A stretch of 12,039 nucleotides of DNA, taken from positions 1 through 12,039 of the forward strand of contig NZ_JBBMFK010000045.1 in assembly GCF_040096055.1 (NCBI RefSeq), written 5' to 3'. Numbering within the stretch: position 1 is the stretch's first letter; each line of letters starts with the position of its first letter. This DNA is from Pseudoflavonifractor intestinihominis (GTDB lineage: Bacteria > Bacillota > Clostridia > Oscillospirales > Oscillospiraceae). The notes under the pieces were generated by a model. The model did no database searches, had not been told where the DNA came from, and worked only from the letters and a program-made list of their open reading frames with translations. This document shows, one piece after another, positions 1 to 6,157 of the stretch. Both the position numbers and the translations under genes were made by a program.

Positions 1-115
1 AAAATGGTATTTAAAGAACTTTTCAGTTCCTCAAATCAATTTTATTGAAGCCTAATTCATAGCTTCAAAGAAATTTTTAAGAGCCTCTCAACCAAGCTTT
101 TGCTTGTTTAAGAGA
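1..115 (-). promoter_or_regulatory. rRNA operon leader with boxA-like site and stem-loops
   Basis: Read leftward, this is the transcribed leader that should precede a 16S rRNA gene beyond the left edge. At 10-19 the minus strand reads GTTCTTTAAA, close to the Firmicute rRNA boxA antitermination element (TGTTCTTTGAAA type). Just upstream is a small hairpin at 16-29 (GAACT, GAAA tetraloop, AGTTC) that overlaps boxA. A longer hairpin spans 85-114: two 13-nt arms closed by an AAAA loop, with one G-U pair and one mismatch. It could be a processing or antitermination structure. The 16S gene itself is not in the window, so the rRNA identity rests on the promoters and this leader. Confidence 0.7.
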
Positions 116-203
116 ACTTCTTGTCCTCTTCTGGTGCTTCGTGTTTCTTCACGTTGTTTAATTTACAAGGTGCACGCCCTACCTCAGCGGCAGGAACTTG
201 TTC

Positions 204-232
204 ATTATATCATATCGTTTCGTTGCTGTCAA
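204..232 (-). promoter_or_regulatory. rRNA-type promoter, proximal of three
   Basis: The minus strand shows an exact TTGACA (-35, 227-232), a 17-bp spacer and an exact TATAAT (-10, 204-209). An A-rich tract lies directly upstream of the -35. This is the copy nearest the leader and it points out of the window at position 1. Expected start of transcription is about position 197. Confidence 0.85.
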
Positions 233-329
233 GTACTTTTTTCAAACTTTTTTCAGAGCTTTTCAGCTCCATAAGTTCAAATCCAGAACTCTCATCCAGC
301 CGCTCACCGCTCTCGCAGCGAACTTTTAT

Positions 330-358
330 ATGATATCATGTTTCGCTTCGTTTGTCAA
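330..358 (-). promoter_or_regulatory. rRNA-type promoter, middle of three
   Basis: The minus strand shows TTGACA (353-358), 17 bp and TATCAT (330-335). The flanks resemble those of the other two copies: an A-run followed by GTGC or GTAC before the -35, and an AAGTTC or AAGCTC motif near the start site. Expected start is about position 323. It fires in the same direction as its two neighbours. Confidence 0.82.
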
Positions 359-446
359 GCACTTTTTCCATTTCGTCGTCAGCCGTCAGGCGCGCCCAAA
401 ACGTTGTGCTCTTTCGCTCGGCCGCTCTCTCGCGGAGAGCTTGTCT

Positions 447-475
447 ATATTACCACCCCATCCCCGACTTGTCAA
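447..475 (-). promoter_or_regulatory. rRNA-type promoter, distal of three, with UP-like A-tracts
   Basis: The minus strand shows TTGACA (470-475), 17 bp and TAATAT (447-452). Upstream, 476-510 is strongly A-rich on this strand, as expected for an UP element contacted by the RNA polymerase alpha subunit. Expected start is about position 440. With the other two copies it forms an array with -10 boxes 117 and 126 bp apart. Confidence 0.8.
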
Positions 476-556
476 CACTTTTCTTCTCTTTTTTTCGTTT
501 TATTTTCATGGCGTGCATCTGTCCTCGCACCGTGGACTTTCTTCCTTTTTTGGCGG

Positions 557-585
557 TTGCAGAGAGACTTTCCAGCTATTATAAT
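557..585 (+). promoter_or_regulatory. metA promoter
   Basis: TTGCAG (557-562), a 17-bp spacer and an exact TATAAT (580-585) lie on the plus strand. Transcription should begin near 592, leaving a leader of only about 33 nt before the metA start codon. That is too short for a SAM riboswitch or T-box, so no RNA-based methionine control is visible here. The promoter is divergent from the rRNA promoter array. Confidence 0.75.
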
Positions 586-624
586 ATAAGAAGTATGCGG
601 ACGATTTTCCAGGAGGTGGCTCAT

Positions 625-1542
625 ATGCCCATTAAAATCCCTGATTCTCTCCCCGCCCGCGCGGTGCTGGAGGGTGAAAATATCTTTGTTATGACAGAGT
701 ACCGGGCCATGCACCAGGATATCCGGCCGCTGAATGTGCTGATTCTCAATCTGATGCCCACCAAGATTGTCACCGAGACCCAGCTGCTGCGCAAGCTGTC
801 CAACACGCCTCTCCAGATCCAGGTGGAGTTACTGCGGACCTCCAGCTACCACTCCCGGAACACGGACAGCGACCATCTGGAGTCCTTTTATACTACCTTT
901 GAAAAGGTGCGGGACCGCCGGTTCGACGGCATGATCATCACCGGCGCGCCGGTGGAGAACATGGAGTTCCAGCAGGTGGACTATTGGGACGAGCTGTGTG
1001 AGATCATGGAGTGGAGCAAGACCCACGTCCACTCCACGCTCCATATCTGTTGGGGCGCCCAGGCCGGGTTATACTATCACCACGGCATCGAGAAGCGCTC
1101 TCTGCCCAAAAAGCTCTTCGGCGTCTATGAGACCATGGTGCTCAAACCCAGCTCTCCGCTCTTCCGCGGGTTCGACGACATCTTTTACGCCCCCAACTCC
1201 CGGTATACGGAGGTATGGAAGGCGGACATCCTGAAGGTGCCTGAGCTGGAGCTGATCGCCTACTCCAATGAGGCCGGAGTGTATGCGGTAAAGACCCAGG
1301 ACAGCCGCCAGTTCTTTGTGATGGGCCATCCGGAGTACGACCCGGACACACTGGCCAAGGAGTACTGGCGGGACCGGAACAAGGGGCTGGACATCGCGGT
1401 ACCGGAGCACTACTTCCCCAACGACAATCCGGAGAAGCCCCCTGTTGTCCGCTGGCGCAGCGCCGGACAGCTGCTGTACACCAACTGGCTCAATTACTAC
1501 GTGTATCAGACCACTCCCTATGACCTGGCCAATGTGCGCTGA
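625..1542 (+). CDS. metA: Homoserine O-acyltransferase MetA, probably acetyl-CoA-dependent
   Basis: MetA acylates the hydroxyl of L-homoserine in the cytoplasm, the first committed step of methionine synthesis. The chosen start gives 305 residues, the usual family length, and follows AGGAGG (611-616) with 8-nt spacing. The frame is open further upstream, but that part runs across the promoter. The family's catalytic residues fall at their standard positions: nucleophile Cys142 (HICWGAQAGL), His235 and Glu237 (MGHPEYDP). Residue 111 is Glu (GAPVENMEF); in characterised MetA enzymes Glu111 goes with acetyl-CoA use and Gly111, as in E. coli, with succinyl-CoA. The common label 'homoserine O-succinyltransferase' is therefore probably wrong in substrate. 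An HD-domain gene follows after 44 nt, probably co-transcribed. Family assignment is near certain; acyl-donor choice is inferred. Confidence 0.96.
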   Translation: MPIKIPDSLPARAVLEGENIFVMTEYRAMHQDIRPLNVLILNLMPTKIVTETQLLRKLSNTPLQIQVELLRTSSYHSRNTDSDHLESFYTTFEKVRDRRFDGMIITGAPVENMEFQQVDYWDELCEIMEWSKTHVHSTLHICWGAQAGLYYHHGIEKRSLPKKLFGVYETMVLKPSSPLFRGFDDIFYAPNSRYTEVWKADILKVPELELIAYSNEAGVYAVKTQDSRQFFVMGHPEYDPDTLAKEYWRDRNKGLDIAVPEHYFPNDNPEKPPVVRWRSAGQLLYTNWLNYYVYQTTPYDLANVR

Positions 1543-1586
1543 ATCCGGCGCGCCCTGAATGAAATACAATTAAAGAGGTATTCCCC

Positions 1587-2249
1587 ATGAAAATCACCTA
1601 TGAGGACGTAAAGAACAGCCCGGAGATCCGCACCTATATCACTCAGGCGGATGCCTCCCTCATCGCCCTGGGCTTTACGGAGCACTCCTTTGCCCACGTG
1701 ACCAAGTGCGCCGAGACCGCCAGCAGCCTGCTGCGGGATCTGGGGTACGACGACCGGCAGATCGAGCTGGCCAAGATTGCCGGCTTCATGCACGACATCG
1801 GCAACGTGGTCAACCGCCACGACCACGCCATCAGCGGCGCCACTATGGCCTTCCGCATTCTGGACAAGATGGGTATGGACCCGGTGGACGTGGCGGCGGT
1901 CATCACCGCCATCGGCTACCACGACGACAAGACCGCCTTCCCGGTCAACGCCATTGCCGCCGCCCTGCTGCTGGCCGACAAGACCGACGTGCGGCGCAGC
2001 CGGGTGCGCAACAAGGACACCATCAGCTTTGACATCCATGACCGGGTCAACTACGCGGTGGAGAAGTCCGATCTCACTCTGGACACCGCCGCCAAGACCG
2101 TCACCCTCACCCTCTCCATCAATACAGAGGTGTGCGCGGTGATGGACTACTTCGAAATCTTCCTGGACCGGATGCTCCTATGCCGCAAGGCAGCGGAGTT
2201 CTTCGGCCTGACCTTCAAGCTGGATATCAATGGTCTGACCCTGCTGTGA
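1587..2249 (+). CDS. HD-domain metal-dependent phosphohydrolase
   Basis: This 220-residue cytoplasmic protein carries the HD metal-binding signature: His37 (in HSFAHVTK), the His69-Asp70 doublet (FMHDIGN) and a distal Asp131 (LLADKTDVRR). Extra histidines at 78, 80 and 112 could support a second metal. HD proteins hydrolyse phosphate esters, often of nucleotides or cyclic nucleotides, but nothing here fixes the substrate. The roughly 70 C-terminal residues after the HD core form no domain I recognise. The start follows an AGAGG site and the gene lies 44 nt after metA, with a terminator 28 nt after its stop, so the two genes look like a bicistronic unit. A methionine-related role is not implied by sequence. 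Confidence 0.88.
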   Translation: MKITYEDVKNSPEIRTYITQADASLIALGFTEHSFAHVTKCAETASSLLRDLGYDDRQIELAKIAGFMHDIGNVVNRHDHAISGATMAFRILDKMGMDPVDVAAVITAIGYHDDKTAFPVNAIAAALLLADKTDVRRSRVRNKDTISFDIHDRVNYAVEKSDLTLDTAAKTVTLTLSINTEVCAVMDYFEIFLDRMLLCRKAAEFFGLTFKLDINGLTLL

Positions 2250-2276
2250 GTTTCCGGCGGAGACCTTTATAAGATG

Positions 2277-2317
2277 AAATACGGCGGAGCCGGCCAAACC
2301 GGTTCCGCCGTATTTTT
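2277..2317. terminator. Bidirectional intrinsic terminator
   Basis: Two 17-nt arms (2277-2293 and 2299-2315) with one G-U pair enclose a 5-nt loop. They are flanked by T-runs on the right and by A-residues on the left. The hairpin serves the metA-HD unit on the plus strand and the DUF2798 gene on the minus strand, whose stop codon is 14 nt away. Confidence 0.9.
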
Positions 2318-2330
2318 GTCCCGGCGCACG

Positions 2331-2825
2331 TCAGGCCTCTGCCAGCTGCCGGGCGAAGATCCGCCGGAAGAGCAGCCGGGTGACAGGCCCGGCGGCGAAC
2401 AGGTTCCACAGCAGGACCATGGGGAAATTCTTCAGCACCGTGGCCACCCAGTAGGCCGGCAGCTGATCCCAGCTGCCGCCGCCCAGAATGACGGAGAAGA
2501 GCACCGCCGCCACGGCGCTCATGGTGGGGCACATAATCAGCACTGTGCAGCCGGAGATGAACAGCGTGTGGAGGAAGGGGCTGTCCTCCGCACGGCAGAT
2601 TTTATCCGCCAGCTTATGGCCGATCCGGTTCCCCCACAGGTTTGAGAACACAAAGACAAAGAGCCACATGTAGGCCGCCTCCAGCAGTGCGTCCCAAAAC
2701 ACGTGGTTAGTCATCTGGGACAGTCCTCCCTCTTTCAGCGCCACGTTGTAGACCTCCATCCCGTAGGCCATGGTAACGGACATCAGCAGCCCGAAGATGA
2801 TCCCCTGGAGCTTGGTTTTCGGCAT
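2331..2825 (-). CDS. DUF2798 family integral membrane protein
   Basis: This 164-residue protein has four hydrophobic segments (about 8-28, 42-64, 85-113 and 122-145) and should sit in the cytoplasmic membrane. It looks like two copies of the roughly 70-residue DUF2798 unit. Each copy has a first helix containing an M/T-rich stretch (LLMSVTMAYGMEVYN; IMCPTMSAVAAVLF) and a second helix ending in a short basic segment (NRIGHKLADKIC; GPVTRLLFRRIF). The family has no established function that I know of. The start follows AAAGGAG (2836-2842). It has its own promoter, a hairpin in its leader, and shares the terminator at 2277-2317 with the converging HD gene. Confidence 0.82.
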   Translation of the reverse strand: MPKTKLQGIIFGLLMSVTMAYGMEVYNVALKEGGLSQMTNHVFWDALLEAAYMWLFVFVFSNLWGNRIGHKLADKICRAEDSPFLHTLFISGCTVLIMCPTMSAVAAVLFSVILGGGSWDQLPAYWVATVLKNFPMVLLWNLFAAGPVTRLLFRRIFARQLAEA

Positions 2826-2847
2826 GTCAAAGTCTCTCCTTTCAAAT

Positions 2848-2888
2848 TAAAAAGCGTGTCACGACGGTCTCCCGTCATGACACGCTTT
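2848..2888 (-). terminator. Terminator-like hairpin in the leader of the DUF2798 gene
   Basis: Arms of 17 nt (2851-2867 and 2872-2888) enclose a 4-nt loop. On the minus strand every position pairs (one as G-U) and the stem is followed by a U-run (TTTTTAATTT). On the plus strand the same position is a C-A mismatch and there is no T-run. It lies after the promoter at 2917-2945 and before the Shine-Dalgarno site, so it could be an attenuator or the 3' end of a short RNA of about 60 nt. Confidence 0.7.
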
Positions 2889-2916
2889 GCCAGCTCTATC
2901 TGCTACACGTGAATTT

Positions 2917-2945
2917 ATTATAGCCCTGCCGTTTCAAAAAGTCAA
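2917..2945 (-). promoter_or_regulatory. Promoter of the DUF2798 gene
   Basis: On the minus strand, TTGACT (2940-2945), a 17-bp spacer and an exact TATAAT (2917-2922). Transcription should start near 2910, giving a leader of about 85 nt that includes the hairpin at 2848-2888. It is divergent from the BlaI operon promoter, whose -35 lies 67 bp away. Confidence 0.8.
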
Positions 2946-3012
2946 AGCGAAATTTCCAGCACTCCGTTCGGTTCGTGCTCTCTCATATGTCCGTTTTGTA
3001 ACCCTTTCGTTC

Positions 3013-3040
3013 TTGACATCATGCTTTTCTATGGTAATAT
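3013..3040 (+). promoter_or_regulatory. Promoter of the BlaI-type operon
   Basis: An exact TTGACA (3013-3018), a 16-bp spacer and TAATAT (3035-3040) lie on the plus strand. Transcription should start near 3047, a few bases before the dyad at 3055-3070, an arrangement suited to repression. Confidence 0.8.
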
Positions 3041-3054
3041 GGAATCAGAGGATA

Positions 3055-3070
3055 TACTACAATAGAAGTA
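3055..3070 (+). promoter_or_regulatory. Candidate BlaI-family operator
   Basis: The 16-bp sequence TACTACAATAGAAGTA is an imperfect dyad (6 of 8 pairs match). It resembles the TACTACA-N2-TGTAGTA operator bound by BlaI/MecI repressors. It lies between the predicted start of transcription and the repressor's ribosome binding site (AAAGGAG, 3072-3078), so the repressor would control its own operon. Confidence 0.6.
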
Positions 3071-3085
3071 GAAAGGAGTCTGCCT

Positions 3086-3463
3086 ATGAAGCTGAGACGC
3101 CTGCCCGACACCGAGCTGGAGGTGCTGAAAGCCCTGTGGGCCGCCGGCGGCGAGACGCCCCGCTCGGCACTGGAGGACACCCTTTCCAGCCACGGCTGGG
3201 CCACCAATACGGTGAACACCTATCTCACCCGCCTCACTAAGAAAGGCGTCATTGCCTGCCGGAAGCTGGGCAAGAGCAATTACTACACGCCTCTGGTCAC
3301 CCGGGAGGAGTACCAGGCCTTTGAAGGCCGGGCTGTGCTGGACCAGCTCTTCGGCAGCTCCCTCAAGGGCTTTGTGGCCTCCCTGGCCGGGGATGGACGG
3401 GTGAACCAGGCGGAGCTGGAGGAGCTCCAGCAATATCTGGAGGAACTGAAAGAAGGAAAGTAG
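3086..3463 (+). CDS. BlaI/MecI/CopY-family transcriptional repressor
   Basis: This 125-residue cytoplasmic DNA-binding protein opens with the family pattern LPDTELEVLKALWAAG, followed by a winged helix (residues about 5-75) whose recognition segment includes the family-typical NTVNTYLTRLTKKGVI. The C-terminal half (about 75-125) is the dimerisation and cleavage region. In this family, repression is relieved when a partner M56 protease, directly or indirectly, leads to cleavage near residue 100. It starts 7 nt after AAAGGAG. A dyad in its own leader and a downstream M56 gene fit a self-regulated module. The inducer is unknown: many clostridial BlaI systems have no link to beta-lactams and no beta-lactamase gene is present here. 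Length is typical. Confidence 0.93.
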   Translation: MKLRRLPDTELEVLKALWAAGGETPRSALEDTLSSHGWATNTVNTYLTRLTKKGVIACRKLGKSNYYTPLVTREEYQAFEGRAVLDQLFGSSLKGFVASLAGDGRVNQAELEELQQYLEELKEGK

Positions 3464-3493
3464 GCCTGTGTCTGTATAGAGGAGTGATACAGC

Positions 3494-5119
3494 ATGAAAG
3501 GAACACGTCTGCGCCCCAAACCACCCGCCACTCTCTTCTCCACCTCTTTCCGCAGTAGCGCGGGGGCCGTCCGGCGGCGGCTGGGCAATCTCTTTGCCAC
3601 CGGGCGGAAGAACGGCGGCCTGCTGGCAGTGGCCGCCCTGGTGCTGGTGGTCTTTGCCGGCGGTCTGGTGGCCTGCACCCGCCCGGCGGCGGAGCCCCCG
3701 GAGGAAACCTCTTTTTCGGATATCCCCGAGGAGGTGGTTGTCTTTGCTCAAGAGTACGCCGCAGAGTCCATGGAGGAACTGTCAGGGGATTCCGGCACGT
3801 TTACCGCCAGCCAGGTCACCTCTATTCAAGGCGAGGGCACCTTCTCCGGCATTCTCCCCGACGCCGAGCTGGAGGTGTATCAGGTGGTCTACCGTCTGAA
3901 GGCCGCCGACCCGGATATGATGCTGGCGGGCGGCAGCTGGATGGACGACGAGGGCTGGTACCACCCGGACAGCTTTTTCTACTATCTGGTGGTAGAGCTG
4001 TCCGGCGATACCCGGACGCTGCTGGGCACTCTTGTCAGCGACGGTACGGACGCCGGTTTTCTCGGCGGCTGGGAGGGCATGTTGGGGAATTTCCTCATCC
4101 GACAGGGCAGCGAGGCCGGGGACGAGGCCATGATCCAGGCAGGCCGGCAGGCCTTTCTCCGGGGCAAGCTGAGCCAGGCCGACCAGATTATGGACTGCTT
4201 CCGGGGAGAGGCGACGCCCACCGGGCAGCCCTATACCGACAGCGAGGGGCACACCTGGCATCAGTTTGCCGACTTCCAGGACACCTCCTGGCGGCGGATG
4301 GACGACCAGATTCTCAGCCAGTCCACTATTATTTTCCCCCATGAGGTGAGTACCCAGCTGTTCCAGCGGTATGTGTATACGGCTCAGCCGGTGATCCTCC
4401 AGTTTGACGATGCCCTCTGGTTCCGTGAGGACAGCGCCGACCTGCTCTCCTGCGGGTATCACGCGGATACCTCGGCCATCACCATCACAAAATGGGAGGA
4501 TGACTTTGTCCAGTTCTATGCCCCCGACGGGGACGATCCCACTGTTCGGTGGTACTTCACCCTGGCCATCGCCAGCAATCACCCGGAGCTGGTGGAAAAC
4601 GGGGTGGGAAGCTGGGTGTTTTTGCAGTACTTTGACCTGACCTGTGAGGGGATCAGCGACCTGGAGACCTCCTTCACCCTGGACGGCGCGTCTTATGCCC
4701 TGGGTACGTCCGTCACCGGTTTGCTGGGCACGCCCTACGGCACCACCACCGACGATACCTATGGGGACGGCGTCTACACCTACGCCGAGTGGTACGGCAG
4801 CGGCGGCAGCAGCAGCGCCACCTATTTCTACGACCCGGCCCGCGGCTCTCTGGCCCTCCGGGTCCTGGCCACCTCGGACTTTCCCTCCCTGACCACCTGG
4901 CGGGGCATCCACCTGGGCAGCACCATGGAGGAGGCCAGGGCCGCCTATCCCGACGGGGAGTGGTTCTCCAACGGCGTCAACACCGAGCCCACCGACTGGC
5001 GGCTCTTTCTCACCTGCCCCGACGGGGACGGCGGCACCTACCAGCTGATTGTCGCATTCTATGACAAGGATCTGGACGGCGTGATAGACCGCCTCTATCT
5101 CTCCGACTCCAGAGTATAA
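3494..5119 (+). CDS. Membrane-tethered protein resembling the C-terminal half of a BlaR1/M56 sensor
   Basis: This 541-residue protein begins with about 41 basic residues, then one membrane span (42-60) ending in LVAC (58-61), then a large extracytoplasmic part. The segment LFSTSFRSSAGAVRRRLGNL, just before the span, resembles the stretch that normally follows the protease core in clostridial M56 proteins. The part at 120-180 (VYQVVYRLKAADPDMMLAGG) also recalls the C-terminal region of such sensors. The end carries GIHLGSTMEEARAAYPD (471-487), a motif seen in secreted clostridial proteins. LVAC looks like a lipobox, but the preceding 60 residues are long for a lipoprotein signal, so cleavage is doubtful. 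No HEXXH is present. RBS AGAGGAG (3478-3484). It lies 30 nt after the repressor and 18 nt before the M56 gene. The half-sensor reading is inferred from remembered family architecture; no ligand is suggested. Confidence 0.72.
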   Translation: MKGTRLRPKPPATLFSTSFRSSAGAVRRRLGNLFATGRKNGGLLAVAALVLVVFAGGLVACTRPAAEPPEETSFSDIPEEVVVFAQEYAAESMEELSGDSGTFTASQVTSIQGEGTFSGILPDAELEVYQVVYRLKAADPDMMLAGGSWMDDEGWYHPDSFFYYLVVELSGDTRTLLGTLVSDGTDAGFLGGWEGMLGNFLIRQGSEAGDEAMIQAGRQAFLRGKLSQADQIMDCFRGEATPTGQPYTDSEGHTWHQFADFQDTSWRRMDDQILSQSTIIFPHEVSTQLFQRYVYTAQPVILQFDDALWFREDSADLLSCGYHADTSAITITKWEDDFVQFYAPDGDDPTVRWYFTLAIASNHPELVENGVGSWVFLQYFDLTCEGISDLETSFTLDGASYALGTSVTGLLGTPYGTTTDDTYGDGVYTYAEWYGSGGSSSATYFYDPARGSLALRVLATSDFPSLTTWRGIHLGSTMEEARAAYPDGEWFSNGVNTEPTDWRLFLTCPDGDGGTYQLIVAFYDKDLDGVIDRLYLSDSRV

Positions 5120-5137
5120 CAACACAGGAGGATGTCC

Positions 5138-6109
5138 ATGCCCGGCTTTCTGCTCACTCTGGCGGAGGTCACCCTGACCATGTCCGCCGTCATCCTGCTG
5201 CTTCTGGCGCTGGGGCCAATTTTAGCCCGGCGGTATAAAATCCGCTGGCGGTACTGGGCCTGGCTGGCGGTGGCGGTGCGGCTGCTAATTCCCGTCAACT
5301 TCTCCCTGCCCAACGCCCCGGTGGTGCTCACGCCGCCGGATACCGGACCGATCCTCTCCGCGCCTCAGCCCCAGGACAGAGGCGGAACAGATGTCTCTCC
5401 CACTGTCTCTCATTTCCTGCCGTCTTCCGCCCCATCGGCTTCCCCTCTTCCCTCTCAGAGCATCTCTGTGGACGGCGGCACAGCGTCCTCTCCCCCTATT
5501 CCGCAGGCAAGCCCGGGCAGTACCGCCCCGCCTCCCACTGTTTCCCCTGCGCCGGACAGCGCACCGGCTCCGCTCCGCCTCACCCTGGGGCAGGCGCTCT
5601 TCCTTCTCTGGCTGGCGGTGGCGGCGGTTCTGATCCTGTGGCAGCTGGCCGTCCACTGGCGGTTCCGGCGTTATCTCCGCCGGTGGGCTGAGCCGGTGGC
5701 GGATCAGGCGGCGCTGGCGCTGCTGGAGGCGCAGAAGGCCCGGCTGGGCCTGAAGGCGTCCGTGTCCCTGGCGGTGTGCACCGGGGTGGACAGTCCCATG
5801 CTGGCCGGGCTGTTCCGCCCGGTGATCCTCCTCCCTCGGGCCCCCGAGGCCGGAAGTTCGGATGAACTGTCCCTGGTGCTGCTCCACGAGCTGTGCCACC
5901 GCAGGCGGCGGGATATCCTGTACAAGGCCCTGCTCTTTGCGGCGGCGGCCTGCCACTGGTTCAACCCGCTGGTGTGGGTGATGGTCCGGCAGGGCGGGCG
6001 GGACATGGAGCTGTGCTGTGACGACGACGTGTCCGCGCTGCTGACGGCTCAGGAGCGGGAGCATTACGCCCGGACCATTCTCAACGCCATTCCACGTACA
6101 AAGAGATAG
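5138..6109 (+). CDS. Truncated M56-family (BlaR1-type) metallopeptidase
   Basis: This membrane protease should sense a signal and trigger removal of the BlaI-type repressor. Of two in-frame ATGs, the one at 5138 is preferred because AGGAGG (5126-5131) directly abuts the ATG at 5132. The 323 residues contain spans at about 8-28 and 38-54, a Pro/Ser/Ala-rich stretch (about 60-147), a third span (150-171), the zinc motif HELCH (250-254) followed by RRRRD, a fourth span (262-283) and the downstream metal-ligand region MELCCDDDV with Glu291. The core looks intact and active. The protein stops right after HYARTILNAI, where full-length relatives continue into a cytoplasmic linker, a further span and a sensor region. 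That missing part resembles the gene immediately upstream. A terminator begins 3 nt after the stop. Confidence 0.88.
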   Translation: MPGFLLTLAEVTLTMSAVILLLLALGPILARRYKIRWRYWAWLAVAVRLLIPVNFSLPNAPVVLTPPDTGPILSAPQPQDRGGTDVSPTVSHFLPSSAPSASPLPSQSISVDGGTASSPPIPQASPGSTAPPPTVSPAPDSAPAPLRLTLGQALFLLWLAVAAVLILWQLAVHWRFRRYLRRWAEPVADQAALALLEAQKARLGLKASVSLAVCTGVDSPMLAGLFRPVILLPRAPEAGSSDELSLVLLHELCHRRRRDILYKALLFAAAACHWFNPLVWVMVRQGGRDMELCCDDDVSALLTAQEREHYARTILNAIPRTKR

Positions 6110-6111
6110 AA

Positions 6112-6146
6112 AAAACCGGAGCGCGGTATATCCGCGCTCCGGTTTT
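6112..6146. terminator. Bidirectional intrinsic terminator
   Basis: Perfect 15-nt arms (6112-6126 and 6132-6146) enclose a 5-nt loop, with A4 on the left and T4 on the right. It ends the BlaI operon on the plus strand and the GH3 gene on the minus strand, whose stop is 11 nt away. Confidence 0.92.
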
Positions 6147-6157
6147 GTGTTGGCCGG

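Noticed and set aside
198..624. Plus-strand open frames upstream of metA, including an N-terminal extension of MetA
   Set aside because: They run across the rRNA promoter array and the metA promoter, and their translations are low-complexity Ser/Phe/Leu. The ATG at 625 has a proper AGGAGG and gives the standard MetA length.
592..624. SAM riboswitch or T-box in front of metA
   Set aside because: The predicted leader is only about 33 nt, and no such element is visible upstream of the promoter.
3782..5125. A 447-codon open frame on the minus strand opposite the half-sensor gene
   Set aside because: Same shadow effect: Gly/Val-rich composition, no ribosome binding site, and the plus-strand gene fits tightly between its operon neighbours.
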